From Diploptera punctata (lineage: Eukaryota > Arthropoda > Insecta > Blattodea > Blaberidae), in assembly GCA_030220185.1 (NCBI GenBank), contig JASPKZ010000422.1, positions 1,001,001 through 1,065,000 on the forward strand: a stretch of 64,000 bases of DNA, in the 5' to 3' direction. This document shows, in pieces, positions 1 through 11,259 of this stretch. How positions within the stretch are numbered: the stretch's first letter is position 1; the number at the start of each line of letters is the position of its first letter. The notes beneath the pieces are model-generated. The model had not been told where the DNA came from. It did not search any database and saw only the letters and a program-made list of their open reading frames with translations. The position numbers were made by a program, and so were the translations under genes.

Positions 1-97
1 TAGCCCTTCTACATACAAATTATAGTAAGTTAAAAAGCCACTGAATTCACATTTAGAATTCATTTACTTACAAAAGTTTTAACTTCTAAACATAATG

Positions 98-111
98 AAA
101 TAATAATAATA

Positions 112-156
<45 letters not shown>

Positions 157-170
157 TAATAATAATAAAT
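98..170. repeat. (TAA)n microsatellite
   Basis: A near-perfect run of TAA trinucleotides with a few single-base interruptions. Such tracts recur in this window as the 3' tails of non-LTR and SINE insertions, but no recognisable element is attached here. Confidence 0.9.
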
Positions 171-769
171 AAGTTGAACGGGAAACTTCAATTAATATAT
201 GTACGTTACATGTGACGGTAATATTCATAACAAATGAAAGCAAATATATATTTAGATTTATTTTAAATGAATCTAACGCCCGGCGGGAATTTATGTTGCG
301 GGAAGTGGACATAGTATATGAAGTTTAGTGATGAGATGCCCTATGTTGCTGTATATTAAGCAGTAGATGATGAGGATGATGATGATAGTGATATAAGTAA
401 TTATCCTAGATTATGAAGTTTATATCCATTTGTTATTTAAGATTTATTTTTTAAGACTGTCAAGAATTAGATTAGTTTTTTTTTAGCGTGTATTTTATTA
501 GACGACATATACTGGAAACCAGAGGCTAAATAATTTGGAGTCAAAGTATATAATCTTAAGTAAGATAACTAAATAGACGGTGTAATTTTTGCTGTCTAGG
601 AGAGAACCTTGACAATTCTTGAAAAAAACGGAGAAATGTGATCTTATTTTCGGGCATTAGATATGAATTGATATACATATTATGAATGCGCTGCATTTTG
701 TCCGAGATTCACGCTAATGGCGGTTAGTAGAAACCTGCAATATTTAAAATACATCAGTAACATTAGGAC

Positions 770-870
770 TAAATTTGATTAATGAGAAATTACCATGCCT
801 CCTTTCCAATCCCCATTCGTGCCACATGTTCTGCCGATCGCAGTCAGACTTAACATTTCTTACTCGAGTA
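770..870 (-). pseudogene. RTE-like retrotransposon 3' fragment
   Basis: The minus strand here matches the C-terminal part of the RTE-like reverse transcriptase family seen several times in this window (for example 13860-13930), including the segment encoding a CDRQNMWHEWG-like version of the conserved GHVARMGN stretch. Only about 100 bp survives, so this is a fossil. The flanks 300-770 and 870-1380 show nothing else I can identify. Confidence 0.5.
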
Positions 871-1380
871 TTGGCATTTATTGTTTTTTGGACAAGGCTA
901 GTTTTGGCTAAACTGTGTGCAATTGAACAGGCCAGTGAGTGTGTCATAATGGTGGTTATCATACATTTGTAATGGTGAAGAGGTTAGAGGAGAGGGATTT
1001 GAATCCACCTGTTGAATCTGTCGGAGGTGGCACAATTCTCACTCCACAGTGTGGTTAAGCTCACTAAAAAATGCAAACCCTTCTCAGCCTTACCGCTAGA
1101 ACGACACATGTTCATCCGAATACGAATCTCAGACGAAAATTTCTTATTTACAAGTGTGCACGGCCAATTCAACAGATAAGACCTTAATAATGTTATGTTG
1201 TCGTGTGTTGTACCATTATCTAATGTGGGGTCTTCACTTATGCTGGGTGGATGCTATTATGTTTTTTTTTGCGCGATAGTGCGTTTTGTCGTACTTACAG
1301 CAATGACGACCATGATTGAAAGTTCAACTTCCTATATTTCGTGGTTGCCAACCTAAATAACTATTTCACTGAGAAACATT

Positions 1381-1587
1381 CGGCACCACACTATTCGAAA
1401 TATGATGGCAGAAGCCTTCCGAGATTTTGGATACACAGTTTGTGAGGAAGTTCATGGTGTGGCCTCAATTGAGAGTAACAGACGAATAGATATTATTGCA
1501 TTTAGACCATCTTCTAAAATTGGTGTGATGTTAGATCCCATAATTCGTTTTGAGACTCGTAGTGGCCAATCTGAAGAAGTTACTTAG
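1381..1587 (+). pseudogene. R2-like retrotransposon endonuclease fragment
   Basis: The reading frame runs through RHHTIR, then AEAFRDFGYTVCEEVHG, then NRRIDIIAF and PIIRFE. This is the pattern of the C-terminal restriction-like endonuclease (PD-(D/E)xK fold) of R2-type non-LTR retrotransposons, where the D of RIDIIAF is a likely catalytic acid. Known R2-type proteins carry reverse transcriptase motifs upstream of this; none is present, so this is a 5'-truncated copy ending at a stop (TAG) at 1585. A second fragment of the same family lies at 36292-36640, sharing the IIAFRPSSK and the PI(I/Q)RFE regions. Family-level call from memory of the motif; not functional. Confidence 0.6.
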
Positions 1588-1813
1588 AGAAAGTTGTCCT
1601 GGGTTGATGTTTATTCAATGAAGGTGTTAAAATTGGACAACAGTCCACATGTTTCTGAGCAAAAATAATTCAGAAACCCATAGCCAAAAGCAAATGTTAG
1701 GATAATGAATGTTAATCCGCTTAATATTATGTTTTGGTACAGTCAACTAAAACCTTAGTTCCATTTTCATATATTTAATCATTCTGAATTCCTGAAGAAC
1801 ATAAAGCTGTAGA

Positions 1814-1814
<1 letters not shown>

Positions 1815-1863
<49 letters not shown>

Positions 1864-1883
1864 TAATAATAATAATAATAATA
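1815..1883. repeat. (ATA)n microsatellite
   Basis: A run of AAT/ATA trinucleotides with one CAA interruption near 1860. Coding-looking frames of poly-isoleucine over it are artefacts of the repeat. Confidence 0.9.
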
Positions 1884-2589
1884 GTAACACGATAGCTCCG
1901 CAAAACCAAGATCGATTTAAGGGAAGAGATTTTGTCGCTGGCTAGCAGACCACAATACAAGGTATGTGATTAGTGCGACGTCCCTTATCCATAGATTCAA
2001 TTTCCTTAACCCAATTTGGTACTAAGGGTCGGTTTCACCAGCAGAGGTAACTGTATTATGCCAGTTTAAGCTATGAATTATGCACGGGGAAAACTGGCGT
2101 AATACTGTTACAATTTTTAATGAAATTGACCCTTAATATGTTAAGTAGGTATTTAATTGTCCTCTTTTCAAAACCCATACACAACGAGAAAAATCTATGG
2201 TATGGTAAGAAGTGGAGTCAGATTTGTTTGGGATGCTTGCCAGGTGTGCTATCTCTACACAGAGGTGACACTGTTGACATTACTTTAGCGGAAAGAGGAT
2301 ATCTGAGGTTTTTTGTTTGGAAATTAGCGAAAACTGAATAAGAAAAATTGAACTAATATTGAAGATAACCGGTATATTGACTTGAACTAGGCTCATGTGA
2401 TTCTATGCACGCCTACTCTCGTATTGCTAGACAGTTGATGAAGTACGGATTCAGGGATGTCAGGCCAAGTTTTTATAAAATATGTTTTGAAAAGATCCGT
2501 CATTTTTTTTGGACATCATTACTTAACTATTCATCGAGTTTCAAATTTGCTCAGATGGTAACGTTTGATACTTAGTATTTTCATTCTCC

Positions 2590-3000
<411 letters not shown>

Positions 3001-3698
3001 GTTGGAATTTCATTACCATTTCCCATTTGACCATAAATTGAATTATTATTTTTAGTCAAATTTCCTTACAAAATCCGTTAGACCTATTATATTCTGGATT
3101 CCAATAATATGGTATTTTCTCTACAAAAACTGAAACAAGCCTGTTATTACAATATTTAAGAAAATTTGTTAATTAGCTATTTAATGACAATAGAGTAATG
3201 ACCACCCCATTACACTGTTAAAATGAAATCATTGAATTTATATTTAAAAAAAACAAGAGGCATTTGAAACACCATATAAAAATGATACGGCCGATTTAAA
3301 CATCGATGTTGATTAAATAATATTTTTCAGCCCGTGGGCAGATCCTACATTAAAAACCCACCATTATCCAATTTTCCCTCAGTTTTGCTTTTTTATTCGT
3401 ATCTGCTTAAATCCACTTATACTTGAGCCTTTGAATATTAAATTGTCATATTTCGAAAATACAGAATTATCTTATAAATACTGGTTTTGATAACGTATTA
3501 TAAACAGTAATAGAATGAACAAATATTTTATTTGTTTCAATAGACACTCGGAAACACCAGAAGAATACAGTTATAAATGTACTCTTGATCTATCAGTAAT
3601 CGTACTCACATGTACGTAAATGCACCAAAAGGGGGCATGACCCATTTTAATACTCAAGGACTCTTTTGTGGTATAATTTAATACATTTTCCCGGACAT

Positions 3699-3815
3699 TT
3701 ATTGCGTCTCCATTCCATCATCAGACGGTTTCTTTTTAGCTGGTGGCTCAGATAGTTTTTTCTTCTTTATCTTTTCTATCTCTTTTTTTTCACCCATTGC
3801 AATTTGTTGTTTAAT
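3699..3815 (-). CDS. Candidate lysine-rich coding tail
   Basis: On the minus strand a 38-codon frame runs from just after an AG (reverse complement of 3816-3818) to a TAA stop at 3699-3701. It encodes IKQQIAMGEKKEIEKI, then a KKKK block, SEPPAKKKPSDDGMETQ and stop. The composition (alternating Lys/Glu followed by a Pro/Lys/Asp tail) is more protein-like than neighbouring random frames, and the AG at its start could be a splice acceptor. It resembles a nuclear or nucleolar protein C-terminus, but I do not recognise the protein. It could equally be a processed pseudogene fragment or chance. The rest of 3000-4050 shows nothing else. Confidence 0.2.
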   Translation of the reverse strand: MKQQIAMGEKKEIEKIKKKKLSEPPAKKKPSDDGMETQ

Positions 3816-4436
3816 CTGCCTATTTCACATGTTGCATTCTTTCCTATGTCTACATTTGTAGATTGTAGAGTTTCCCGTCTTCTCTCAAAGTTCTTAGTAT
3901 TTAGGTCACCGCTCCTTACATTGAAACGTTCCTAAAAAGTTAGATTTATTCGAATATGTCTAAATGGCACAAAGAGTAGAAAAACAGTTTTTAGATTATT
4001 TTGAAGTTCATGATATATTAATTCAAGGATATACATCATCTCCTCTACTACAGTGCGATCAGTTTGGCACTGAACAGCAGCCGCGGGGTTTGTGCTGTGC
4101 GACGACGAAGGCTTACACGTGCAGACACGGGACTTTAAATGTGCTCTGACTCAGTCGTTTACGAGTAGGCCTACATCCCACGCATTCACGTCGCAGTCAG
4201 ATTGTATGCTTCGAGTGGATAAGTCTCTCGCTCGCTTTGCCTTGTGAAATGAATGACGTGTGCATAAGTATAAATTGAATGACGTGTGATGAGTTAGTGT
4301 AATGACTAATAATTTTTCAACTGAACAATGTGTATTTATACACTGCTCAAAACAATTAGAGGAACACTATGAAATATGCAAATATTTTTTCATTGGATAA
4401 AGGTACAAACATGAAATTAATAAAGTACATTATTTG

Positions 4437-4468
4437 TGGTTATTTATTTATTTATTTATTTATTTATT
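4437..4468. repeat. (TTTA)n microsatellite
   Basis: Seven TTTA tetranucleotide repeats in the left non-coding part of the Tc1 element, so the tract arose within or after that insertion. Confidence 0.9.
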
Positions 4469-4585
4469 GCTCGTGTCAGTAAAAACAAATGAATAACGCT
4501 GACAATTAACTTTTCTAATAATTCCGCTATGTAAGCAATTGAATCTTGTGCTTATTTTTCAAAGTTAAACACTCGTTATATAGAG

Positions 4586-5607
4586 TTAGTATCGTGTATG
4601 ATCTCCATGACATTCGATGACAGTTTGGCACCTTCGTGGCATGCTCCCAATAAGATTCTGGATTTTCTCTTGCGGGATATTCTCCCATTCCTCCTTCAGA
4701 GCATCTCCAAGTTGCTGCAGAGTTTGTGGAGCTTGATGTCGGTTCCTGACCTTCCTGTCTAGAATATCCCACAAGTGTTCAATAGGGTTGAGGTCTGGGC
4801 TGACCGCTGGCCACTCCATTACCTCAATTTCATTCCTCCTCAGAAAATCCCTGGTGACAGCCGCAGAATGTGCCCTGGCATTATCCTGCATAAACAGAAA
4901 TCCAGGGCCTACTCCAATGGCAGCAGGTACTACATGCTCTTCCAGAACGTGCTCGATATACCGGACAGCATTCAGTCGCTGGTGAACAAGTACAAGTTCC
5001 GTACGATTGTTGTACATAACTCCGGCCCACATCATTATGGAACCTCCTCCGAATCTATCAATTTCCTGTACAGCCTCTGCAGAAAATCTTTCTCCTGGCC
5101 GTCCCCACACCCTCAATCGACCATCACAACGTGTAAGACGATACCTGGGTTCGTCCGAGAAGAGCACAGACACCCACTGGTTCAGGTTCCAATCACCATG
5201 GTTTTCAGCATACGTACATCTTGCTGCCTTATGCCCATTTGTTAAGCGTGGTTTTTTTAACGGGCCTTTTTGGACGAATATTCTCTTTCTTTAATCTGTT
5301 CCTTATGGTTTGGTCTGAAACCCGGATTCCGGAAGCCATATGAAGGTCATTCTGCAGGTCTTTTGCAGTTTTTGTACGCTGTCGAAGAGCAGAAAGAACA
5401 ACGTATCTGTCATCCTGGGGGCTTGTTTTTAGTTTACGGCCCTGACCACATCTTCTACAATACTGACCTGTCTCTCTGTGCCTGTTGCGTAACCTGGACA
5501 CCACGGAAGGAGAAAACCCCAAGCTCTCTAGCCACTTGTCGCAGAGATTGACCTTGTCGTAAAAGATGTAGAGCATGATACACTACAAACTCATTTAAAT
5601 GCCTCAT
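4586..5607 (-). pseudogene. Tc1-like transposase, frameshifted
   Basis: A Tc1-family cut-and-paste transposase. It begins at an ATG (5607) with MRHLNEFVVYHALHLLRQGQ, the first helix-turn-helix region, shifts frame near 5520-5540 into SVVSRLRNRHRETGQYCRR and the second DNA-binding region (IRNRLKKENIRPKRP), and shifts again near 5180-5240 into the catalytic domain. The catalytic triad is visible: D in LFSDEPRY, D in FMQDNARAHSA and E in SPDLNPIEHLWD, with exactly 34 residues between the second and third acids (DD34E). All three catalytic residues are present, so the frameshifts are the main visible lesions. Full length would be near 340 residues, usual for the family. Confidence 0.88.
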
Positions 5608-7035
5608 TTTGTCAGAGACTTCAATAAACAAGGCAGTAATCATCATTCGTCACTATAGCAACATCAGGAAGCTTACCAATTAGAAGTGGCCAGTGCCTTC
5701 CAAAATAAAAAAAAATCTCTATATTTGTTATTTGAGGTAATTTCTCTGTATTTAGGCCATGGATCTTTAAAATTTGTATCCAATGATAAAATTAATAATT
5801 CAATTTACATATTGTCCAACTTTCAGCATCACAGCTTTAAAGCAATTGCGTATTCAATTTATTACAAGTGTTCCTCTAATTGTTTTGAGCAGTGTATATT
5901 ATCAATATTGAACTCAGTCTGTCAGCCAAGTACGAAGACTCTTTGAAACACGATCCCCAGGTGTAAAAATTCCATCACGTTCAACAGAGGCCCATAATCT
6001 GTACAACAAATTTCATGCAACGGGAATTGTCGGGACTAAGAAGCCACACAAGCCGCGTAGCGTTCTCACAAAAGAAATAATAGACGAAATCTGTTATCGA
6101 TTGGAAGTCTCCTAGAAAATCACTTAGGCTCCTTTCGCAACAAGTGGGGAATTGATTAAGGCTAAGTACAAAAAGATACTAAATTGTTAAAGTTGCATAT
6201 ATATTAAATAATCAAGACACATGCTCTTCAACATGATGACCCTGTTCCAGCACCTGCGTCAATAAAATTTGTAAAATTGCGATAATTTGTAAAATAGTTA
6301 AGAAAATGTATGTGGTTGTATCACTGCGATCTTACGCTGTCCGTTCCCCGCAGCGAGTGCGTCAGCAGTATACAGTGAAACCGTGCGTTTGTTGGCCAAT
6401 GCTATACTGATCGCACTGTATTAAATTTTGTACTGAAGCATACCATCAAATCTTTAGAGGATGAGGAAGGTTTACAAGTCAATAGTGTTAATAAGCTGCT
6501 ACTTTATGCTGATGGTATAGCATTATTAAGCCATAGCGAGGAGATATTAAGGGCCAACAAGAACACTCTGTTGAGTAACATAAAGAAATTGGGGCTGAGA
6601 GTAAACATCAATAAAATTAAATATATACTCACACATTGAAATGCATTATATGATGAAAAGGACGGTTAATGAGAAATGAGGTAAATTTTGAAGAAGTGGC
6701 TGAATTCAAATATCTAGGAATAATAATTACAAACAGGAATGAAATGCACAAATGACTTAAACATAGACTCACTTCTGGAAATGCGCATTGCAGGGACTCT
6801 TGTCGTCCCAACTTCTCTCAAAAATATAAGTTGTTATTCTCCCAGTTACATTCTATCGATGTGAGACATGAAGTCTACTTTAAGGAAGGACAAATCAAAC
6901 GAGTATTCGAGAATAAAGTCGATAAGAAAGAAAAATGGACCAAAGAGAGATGAACAGAGATGCGAATGGAGAAGACTACTTAACAATGAGGTTCATGTTC
7001 TTTATAGCAATCCAGATATAATAAGAACAGTTAAG

Positions 7036-8178
7036 GACAGTTGGTAGTTAGTGTCCTGTGTTCGGTAATCTTTTTCTTACTTGAAAATGAATCAAAGTTT
7101 CTCTAAAACTATAATAGATAACAAAACAAAAATTTCACCATTTATTAAACAGATCATGCTGAGGTGATTCATACAAAAATTAAGTAATTAGTAGTGTTTT
7201 TATTACTTGGCAATCATTATAACATTGAATTGAAAATTTTCCGTAACTTTGATTTTCAGATTTAGGTACTCTTTTCTCAGAAACTATTTCAGATAATTTT
7301 TTTTTTCAGGGGTTGTATATCTCACATTTCTACATAAGGGGGCCAAACGCAATATAGGACTCTTTCCACAATGGCGTACTACACATTGAAACATTCGACA
7401 CAATAAACCACCCATAATACTCAGCATGAAGTAACCAAGGTCAGAAAGGTCAGCGCAGATTGGCGGTCCTGAAAGAGCCGAGCTCATCAGCGACACGGTT
7501 TCCGATGCCCTAATCAATCGAGATCTATTTGCCTTGGAATAAAACATCCACATAATATCAATAGCACATGCTACCATATAATAAATCCCCAAAGAATCGC
7601 CATGTAGGCTAGGGCAACCTGCTAAGCCCAATACTGTATACACTCACGCGAATTCGCCGTCAAGGGACAAATAACAGTCCCAGTAAAAGGCACACTGGAC
7701 AGCACAAATAGTTGTCAACAAGAGAGAGAGAGAGAGGAGGGGGGCAAGAATTAAATCGATAAATTATAATATAATTAAGAAAAAAGTTAAATATTTTTTC
7801 ATAAAAATTATAAACTTAAAAAATATTAGAAACTTAATAAAATTGAAGGGTTTTAATTTCCAAAATTAATTAACATCAAACTACTTGTAAACAGTGTGAA
7901 TACAAAAAAAAAAAAGTTCTTACAAACAGTTTCGAGAAAATGGCACCAGATGAACACAAAATACAAATTTTCAGTAATTTTTACTTCAGTGTTGTAATGA
8001 TTACCAAGTAATAGAAAATATTAAGAATTACTTAATTTGGGTATCGATCATCTCAGCAGGATCTGTTTAATAAGTGGTGAAATTTTGTTTTGTTATGTAT
8101 TATAGTTTTATAGAAACTTTAATTTATTTTCTAGTAAGAAAAAGCTTACCGAACACGGGACACTAACTACCAAGTGTC
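7036..8178. mobile_element. Long-TIR DNA element inserted in RTE-like fragment
   Basis: The first about 270 bp (7036-7308) reads as the reverse complement of the last about 270 bp (7903-8178), starting GACAGTTGGTAGTTAGTGTC against GACACTTGGTAGTTAGTGTC. It splits an RTE-like sequence whose unbroken version exists at 13.85 kb. Possible target duplication TTAAG/TTAGG flanks it, so the superfamily is uncertain. No transposase motif is visible between the arms, so it is non-autonomous. The roughly 590 bp centre is less AT-rich than the arms and contains an unrecognised frame. Confidence 0.75.
7284..7640 (-). other. Unrecognised open frame inside TIR element
   Basis: A 119-codon frame without an ATG start (it follows a TGA directly) occupies the centre of the long-TIR element. 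It has two hydrophobic stretches (around GIYYMVACAIDIMWMFY and LGYFMLSIMGGLLCRMF) and several cysteines. The last codons enter the right-hand edge of the left inverted repeat. A GTGAGT and a nearby CAG on the same strand at about 7635-7655 could be splice signals. It may be a captured host exon or chance; I recognise no family. Downstream at 7722-7740 is a short GA tract. Confidence 0.2.
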
Positions 8179-8525
8179 TTTAGGTCCCGTAGACTGCGAA
8201 GGGGTGAAAATATAGCACGAATGAGGAATGAAAGAGTAACATGACATCTCAAAGCTCCCAGAAGGTAAGCCAAGAATGGATGGAAGAATAACATTAATCA
8301 TGGTTGGAAGGAACATATTATACAGAACTTTTGTCATTATCAATTATTGTAATTTTACATTCCTTTCCAGTATATTTCATTAATCAAACATTTTTATCAA
8401 TAATGAAAATAAAATCGTGAAAATTGATGATTGGAAAATATATCAGATTAGGATTGTATGACGAACTTATTTCCGAGCGGCTATGAAGCTGCGGGGTTTA
8501 TAGTGCCAGTGAGTTAGTTATGAGG

Positions 8526-9246
8526 GTATAGAATTTGCGAAAATTTATTGGCGAATTTGGGAGGACTCTAAATTGACCATGATAACCCGCATACACCTGG
8601 TAAATGCAAGGAGTTAGCTTTTTTGTAAAATTTTGGCAGCTGTTTCTGGGCGGACGTGTGCCATGTATCAAATTGTAATTTCGTGTATGAACTCTTTCGA
8701 TATTATTTAGTTATCACCCGGTACTATTGAAATGCTTCACACTTTGATTCCTGTCTTGTAATATTGATCAATTATTGGATATCAGTGTCGTCGACGGCTT
8801 ATTATTTTCTTTCATAAAGTGTGAACATCGACTTGTTTGCATTACTGATTATTTCTTAATAATTTAATTATTATCTAATTATTATTTCATTTCTTTAAAA
8901 ACAACCTCGATGTTGTGTTGTATCGGAGGAGGACCTGACATGAGTTTATCATATCCCTTCATACCCTTTTGTGATCAAAAATGTGATCCATATTGAATAA
9001 AATCCCTTGTGCAAGACACGGGTGGCACGTAAAAATATATATAAGGCGAGAGGTTAAACTCTGTTAAAGAATGACATCGACTTCATTCCATTACTAATTA
9101 TTTCCTTATATATTTATTTCATTAGGTTAAACTATTAGTCACGGGGATACACGGATGTTCATTTATTCTTTAAATAAATTATATAATTATGTAAAAACAT
9201 ATTTTCTTCGTCGCAATACGCTCCCGATTATATTGGAGCAGTTTAT
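8526..9246. other. AT-rich sequence without recognisable feature
   Basis: I see no gene, inverted repeat or retroelement motif here. It separates the RTE-like copy from the hairpin-repeat array. Confidence 0.5.
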
Positions 9247-9973
9247 CATAAGTAATGCCACGAGTGATTTCCTAATTACCGATAAATTTACCACTCACGA
9301 AGTGAGGAGAGAATTTATCTAGAGAATTTGGAAATCAAGAGTGGCATTTGTTAGGACTATTTAACGAATACAATTAAGCTGTTTACTCACAAATCATTAT
9401 TTAAATATAGGTATTTTAAAATATTTATGTATTTAATGTAAACGGCGATGTTTGAAAACAAATGAGAAATGATTGGTACGCTTCATTTGCTTCTTTTCTT
9501 CACTGCAACCAGATCATATTATTTATTGCCAAGGAACGCAATATTATTAGAATGCACCCTAGTGGAGAAAAAATGAAACACATCAAACCCTATATGAATT
9601 CATTTCTGACGTCTTATGATGTAAATATGACAATATTTTTCTGGAAAAAAAATACATTTAAGGAAGTGCAAACAGTGTTTTTTTTGTGGTATAATCAATT
9701 GCTATAAATGTTTTTATATTAACTCCCGCATGCGCTACGTGTTGACATTGATGCACTGTATATACAATCTGGTAGCCGTATTTATTAGTATGTCAGTCAC
9801 TGCAAAATAATGGTATGACCTACTCAGAATGTTAAAAAGGAGGTGCATTCTTTATTATGATAAACTTTAGTTGGTAAATTATAGGCGAAACTCGACTGTG
9901 ATTGGTTGTAAATAAAAAATCATTGACATGTGATTGGTCATTGACTCCCAGTTGGGACATGAGTTAAATAGTC
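9247..9973. repeat. Hairpin-ended tandem repeat, unit 1
   Basis: First of three head-to-tail units. It opens with ATAAGTAATGCCACGAGTG followed by a hairpin whose outer arms are about 20 bp (GCCACGAGTGATTTCC against GGAAATCAAGAGTGGC), with an inner arm pair GATAAATT/AATTTATC and a core around CTCACGAAGTGAG. Just after the hairpin lies GGACTATTTAAC, whose reverse complement GTTAAATAGTC ends the unit. Conserved internal landmarks are AACGGCGATGTTTGAAAAC, a CACTGCAACCAGATCAT block, and ATTGGTCATTGACTCCCA near the end. A 9462-9707 open frame crosses it but is not conserved between units. Confidence 0.85.
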
Positions 9974-10647
9974 TAGAGAATTTGGAAATCAAGAGTGGCA
10001 TTTGTTAGGACTTTAACCAATAAAATTAAGCTGTTTACTCACAAATAATTATTTAACTATAGTTATTTTAAAATATTTATATATTTAATGTAAAACGGCG
10101 ATGTTTGAAAACGAATGAGAAAGGATTGGTACGCTTCATTTCCTTCCTTTGTTCATCACTGCAACCAGATCATAATAATATTTATTGCCATAGGATCGCA
10201 ATATTGTAAGAATGCACCCTAGTGGAGAAATTTATAACCAACGTTATAGGTATTAATTAATTTGATGTGCTATGATGTAAATATGTCAATTATATTTTTC
10301 TGCAACGTCATTTCCTGGAAAATAATTCATTTAAGAAAGTGCAAACAGTCTTTTTTTTTTCGTGGTATAATCAATTGTTACAAATGTTTTTATATTATCT
10401 ATCGCATGCGTTTTCTGCTGACATTCATGCACTATATATACAATCTGGTAGCCGTATTTCTTGAGGGTCAGTCACTGCAAAATAATGCTATGACCTATTC
10501 AGATTGTTAAAAAGGAAGTGCGCTCTTCGTTATGATAAACTTTCGTTGGTAAATTTTAGGCGAAACAGGATTATGTTTGGTTGTAAATAAAAAATCATTG
10601 AAATGTGATTGATCATTGACTCCCATTTGGAGCATGAGTTAAATAGT
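9974..10647. repeat. Hairpin-ended tandem repeat, unit 2 (hairpin arm lost)
   Basis: Same family as unit 1 and directly abutting it. The first about 85 bp are missing: it starts at TAGAGAATTTGGAAATCAAG, the second arm of the hairpin, so the foldback cannot form. The remainder is collinear with unit 1 and ends in GAGTTAAATAGT. Confidence 0.85.
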
Positions 10648-11181
10648 TATAAGTAATGCCACGAGTGATTTCCAAATTATCAATAAATTCACGACTCACA
10701 AAAAGTGAGGACTATTTAACGAATGAAATTAAGCTGTTTACTCACAAATCATTATTTAAATATAGTTTTTAAAAATATTTATACTTTTAATGTAAACGGC
10801 GATGTTTGAAAACAAATGAGAAACGTTATGTTTCATTTGTTCATCACTGCAACCAGATCATATTTATTGTCAAATAGAATTGCAATATTGTAAGAATGCA
10901 CCCTAGCGGAGAAAAAATGAAACGCATCATTACAGGTTAATTAATTTGTGATGCCCTATGATGTAAATATGTCAATTATATTTTTCTGCAACGTTAATTC
11001 CTGGAAAATAGTACGTTTAAGGAAGTGCAAGCTGTGGTTTCTTTTTTATTTATGGTATAATCAATTGTTACGAATGTTCTTCTATTATATCTCGCAAGCA
11101 GAATATGGTTACATTCGTGCATTTTATATACTGTCTGGAAGCCACTCATTGACTGCCCTTTGGGGAATGAGTTAAATAGTC
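10648..11181. repeat. Hairpin-ended tandem repeat, unit 3 (internally deleted)
   Basis: Begins with the full ATAAGTAATGCCACGAGTG left end immediately after unit 2. The hairpin is shortened (core CTCACAAAAAGTGAGG) and a block near the right side is lost, giving about 534 bp. It ends GAGTTAAATAGTC, after which sequence differs from all other copies, marking the array boundary. Confidence 0.85.
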
Positions 11182-11259
11182 ATATAACATTGCTGTATAA
11201 TTGAGATAGGTTAAGTCTGGACGTTAGCGTTGTTAAGTTTAAACGTTAAACTAAATATA

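Larger units (their letters stand above)
4341..5894 (-). mobile_element. Tc1-like DNA transposon (DD34E), nested
   Basis: Perfect 27 bp terminal inverted repeats (4341-4367 and 5868-5894, starting CACTGCTCAAAACAATTAG) are bounded by TA on both sides. The minus strand between them encodes a Tc1-type transposase with two frameshifts. Element length, about 1.55 kb, is normal for Tc1. A (TTTA)n tract has grown inside the left untranslated part. Confidence 0.9.
4302..6150 (+). pseudogene. Mariner-like transposase N-terminal fragment, split by Tc1
   Basis: An ATG at 4302 opens MTNNFSTEQCVFI, matching the first residues of mariner-like transposases of the FTxEQRVFI type. The frame is cut by the Tc1 element at a TA after codon 13 and resumes at about 5897 with a one-base shift: SVSQVRRLFETRSPG, then IPSRST, TGIVGTKKPHKPRSVLT and EICYRLE, the usual helix-turn-helix DNA-binding half. 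A TAG near 6114 falls where the family usually reads SPRKSLR, and KSLRLLSQQVGN continues beyond in a shifted frame. No DDE/D catalytic residues follow. It is a broken remnant; the order of events (mariner first, Tc1 second) is directly visible. Confidence 0.7.
4051..6418. mobile_element. Mariner-like element carrying a nested Tc1 insertion
   Basis: The ends are inverted repeats beginning CAGTGCGATCAGT on the left and on the reverse complement of the right end, extending with mismatches to about 22 bp, and both are flanked by TA (4049-4050 and 6419-6420), the target duplication of Tc1/mariner elements. Without the 1.55 kb Tc1 element inserted at 4341-5894 the original element would be about 0.8 kb. 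It carries an N-terminal transposase fragment but no catalytic domain, so it is internally deleted and non-autonomous. Confidence 0.7.
6440..8525 (+). pseudogene. RTE-like reverse transcriptase, interrupted by a TIR element
   Basis: From about 6455 the plus strand encodes LEDEEGLQVNSVNKLLLYADGIALLSHSEE: the YADD box of a non-LTR reverse transcriptase, mutated to YADG. It continues through LGLRVNINKIKYI and a frameshifted FEEVAEFKYLGIIITN segment to about 7035. There the 7036-8178 element interrupts it, and the family's C-terminal region (cf. RRLRWAGHEAR at 13.9 kb) resumes at about 8179 and ends near 8520 with a version of the shared 3' tail (cf. 14100). Part of 8330-8450 does not match the family. 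The catalytic box is broken and the copy is dead. RTE is my best clade guess. Confidence 0.7.

Noticed and set aside
4788..5551. Plus-strand frames opposite the Tc1 transposase
   Set aside because: Antisense shadows of the transposase; no independent motif.
9247..11181. CRISPR-like array
   Set aside because: Units are about 0.7 kb and diverged, without short spacers, in a eukaryotic context.
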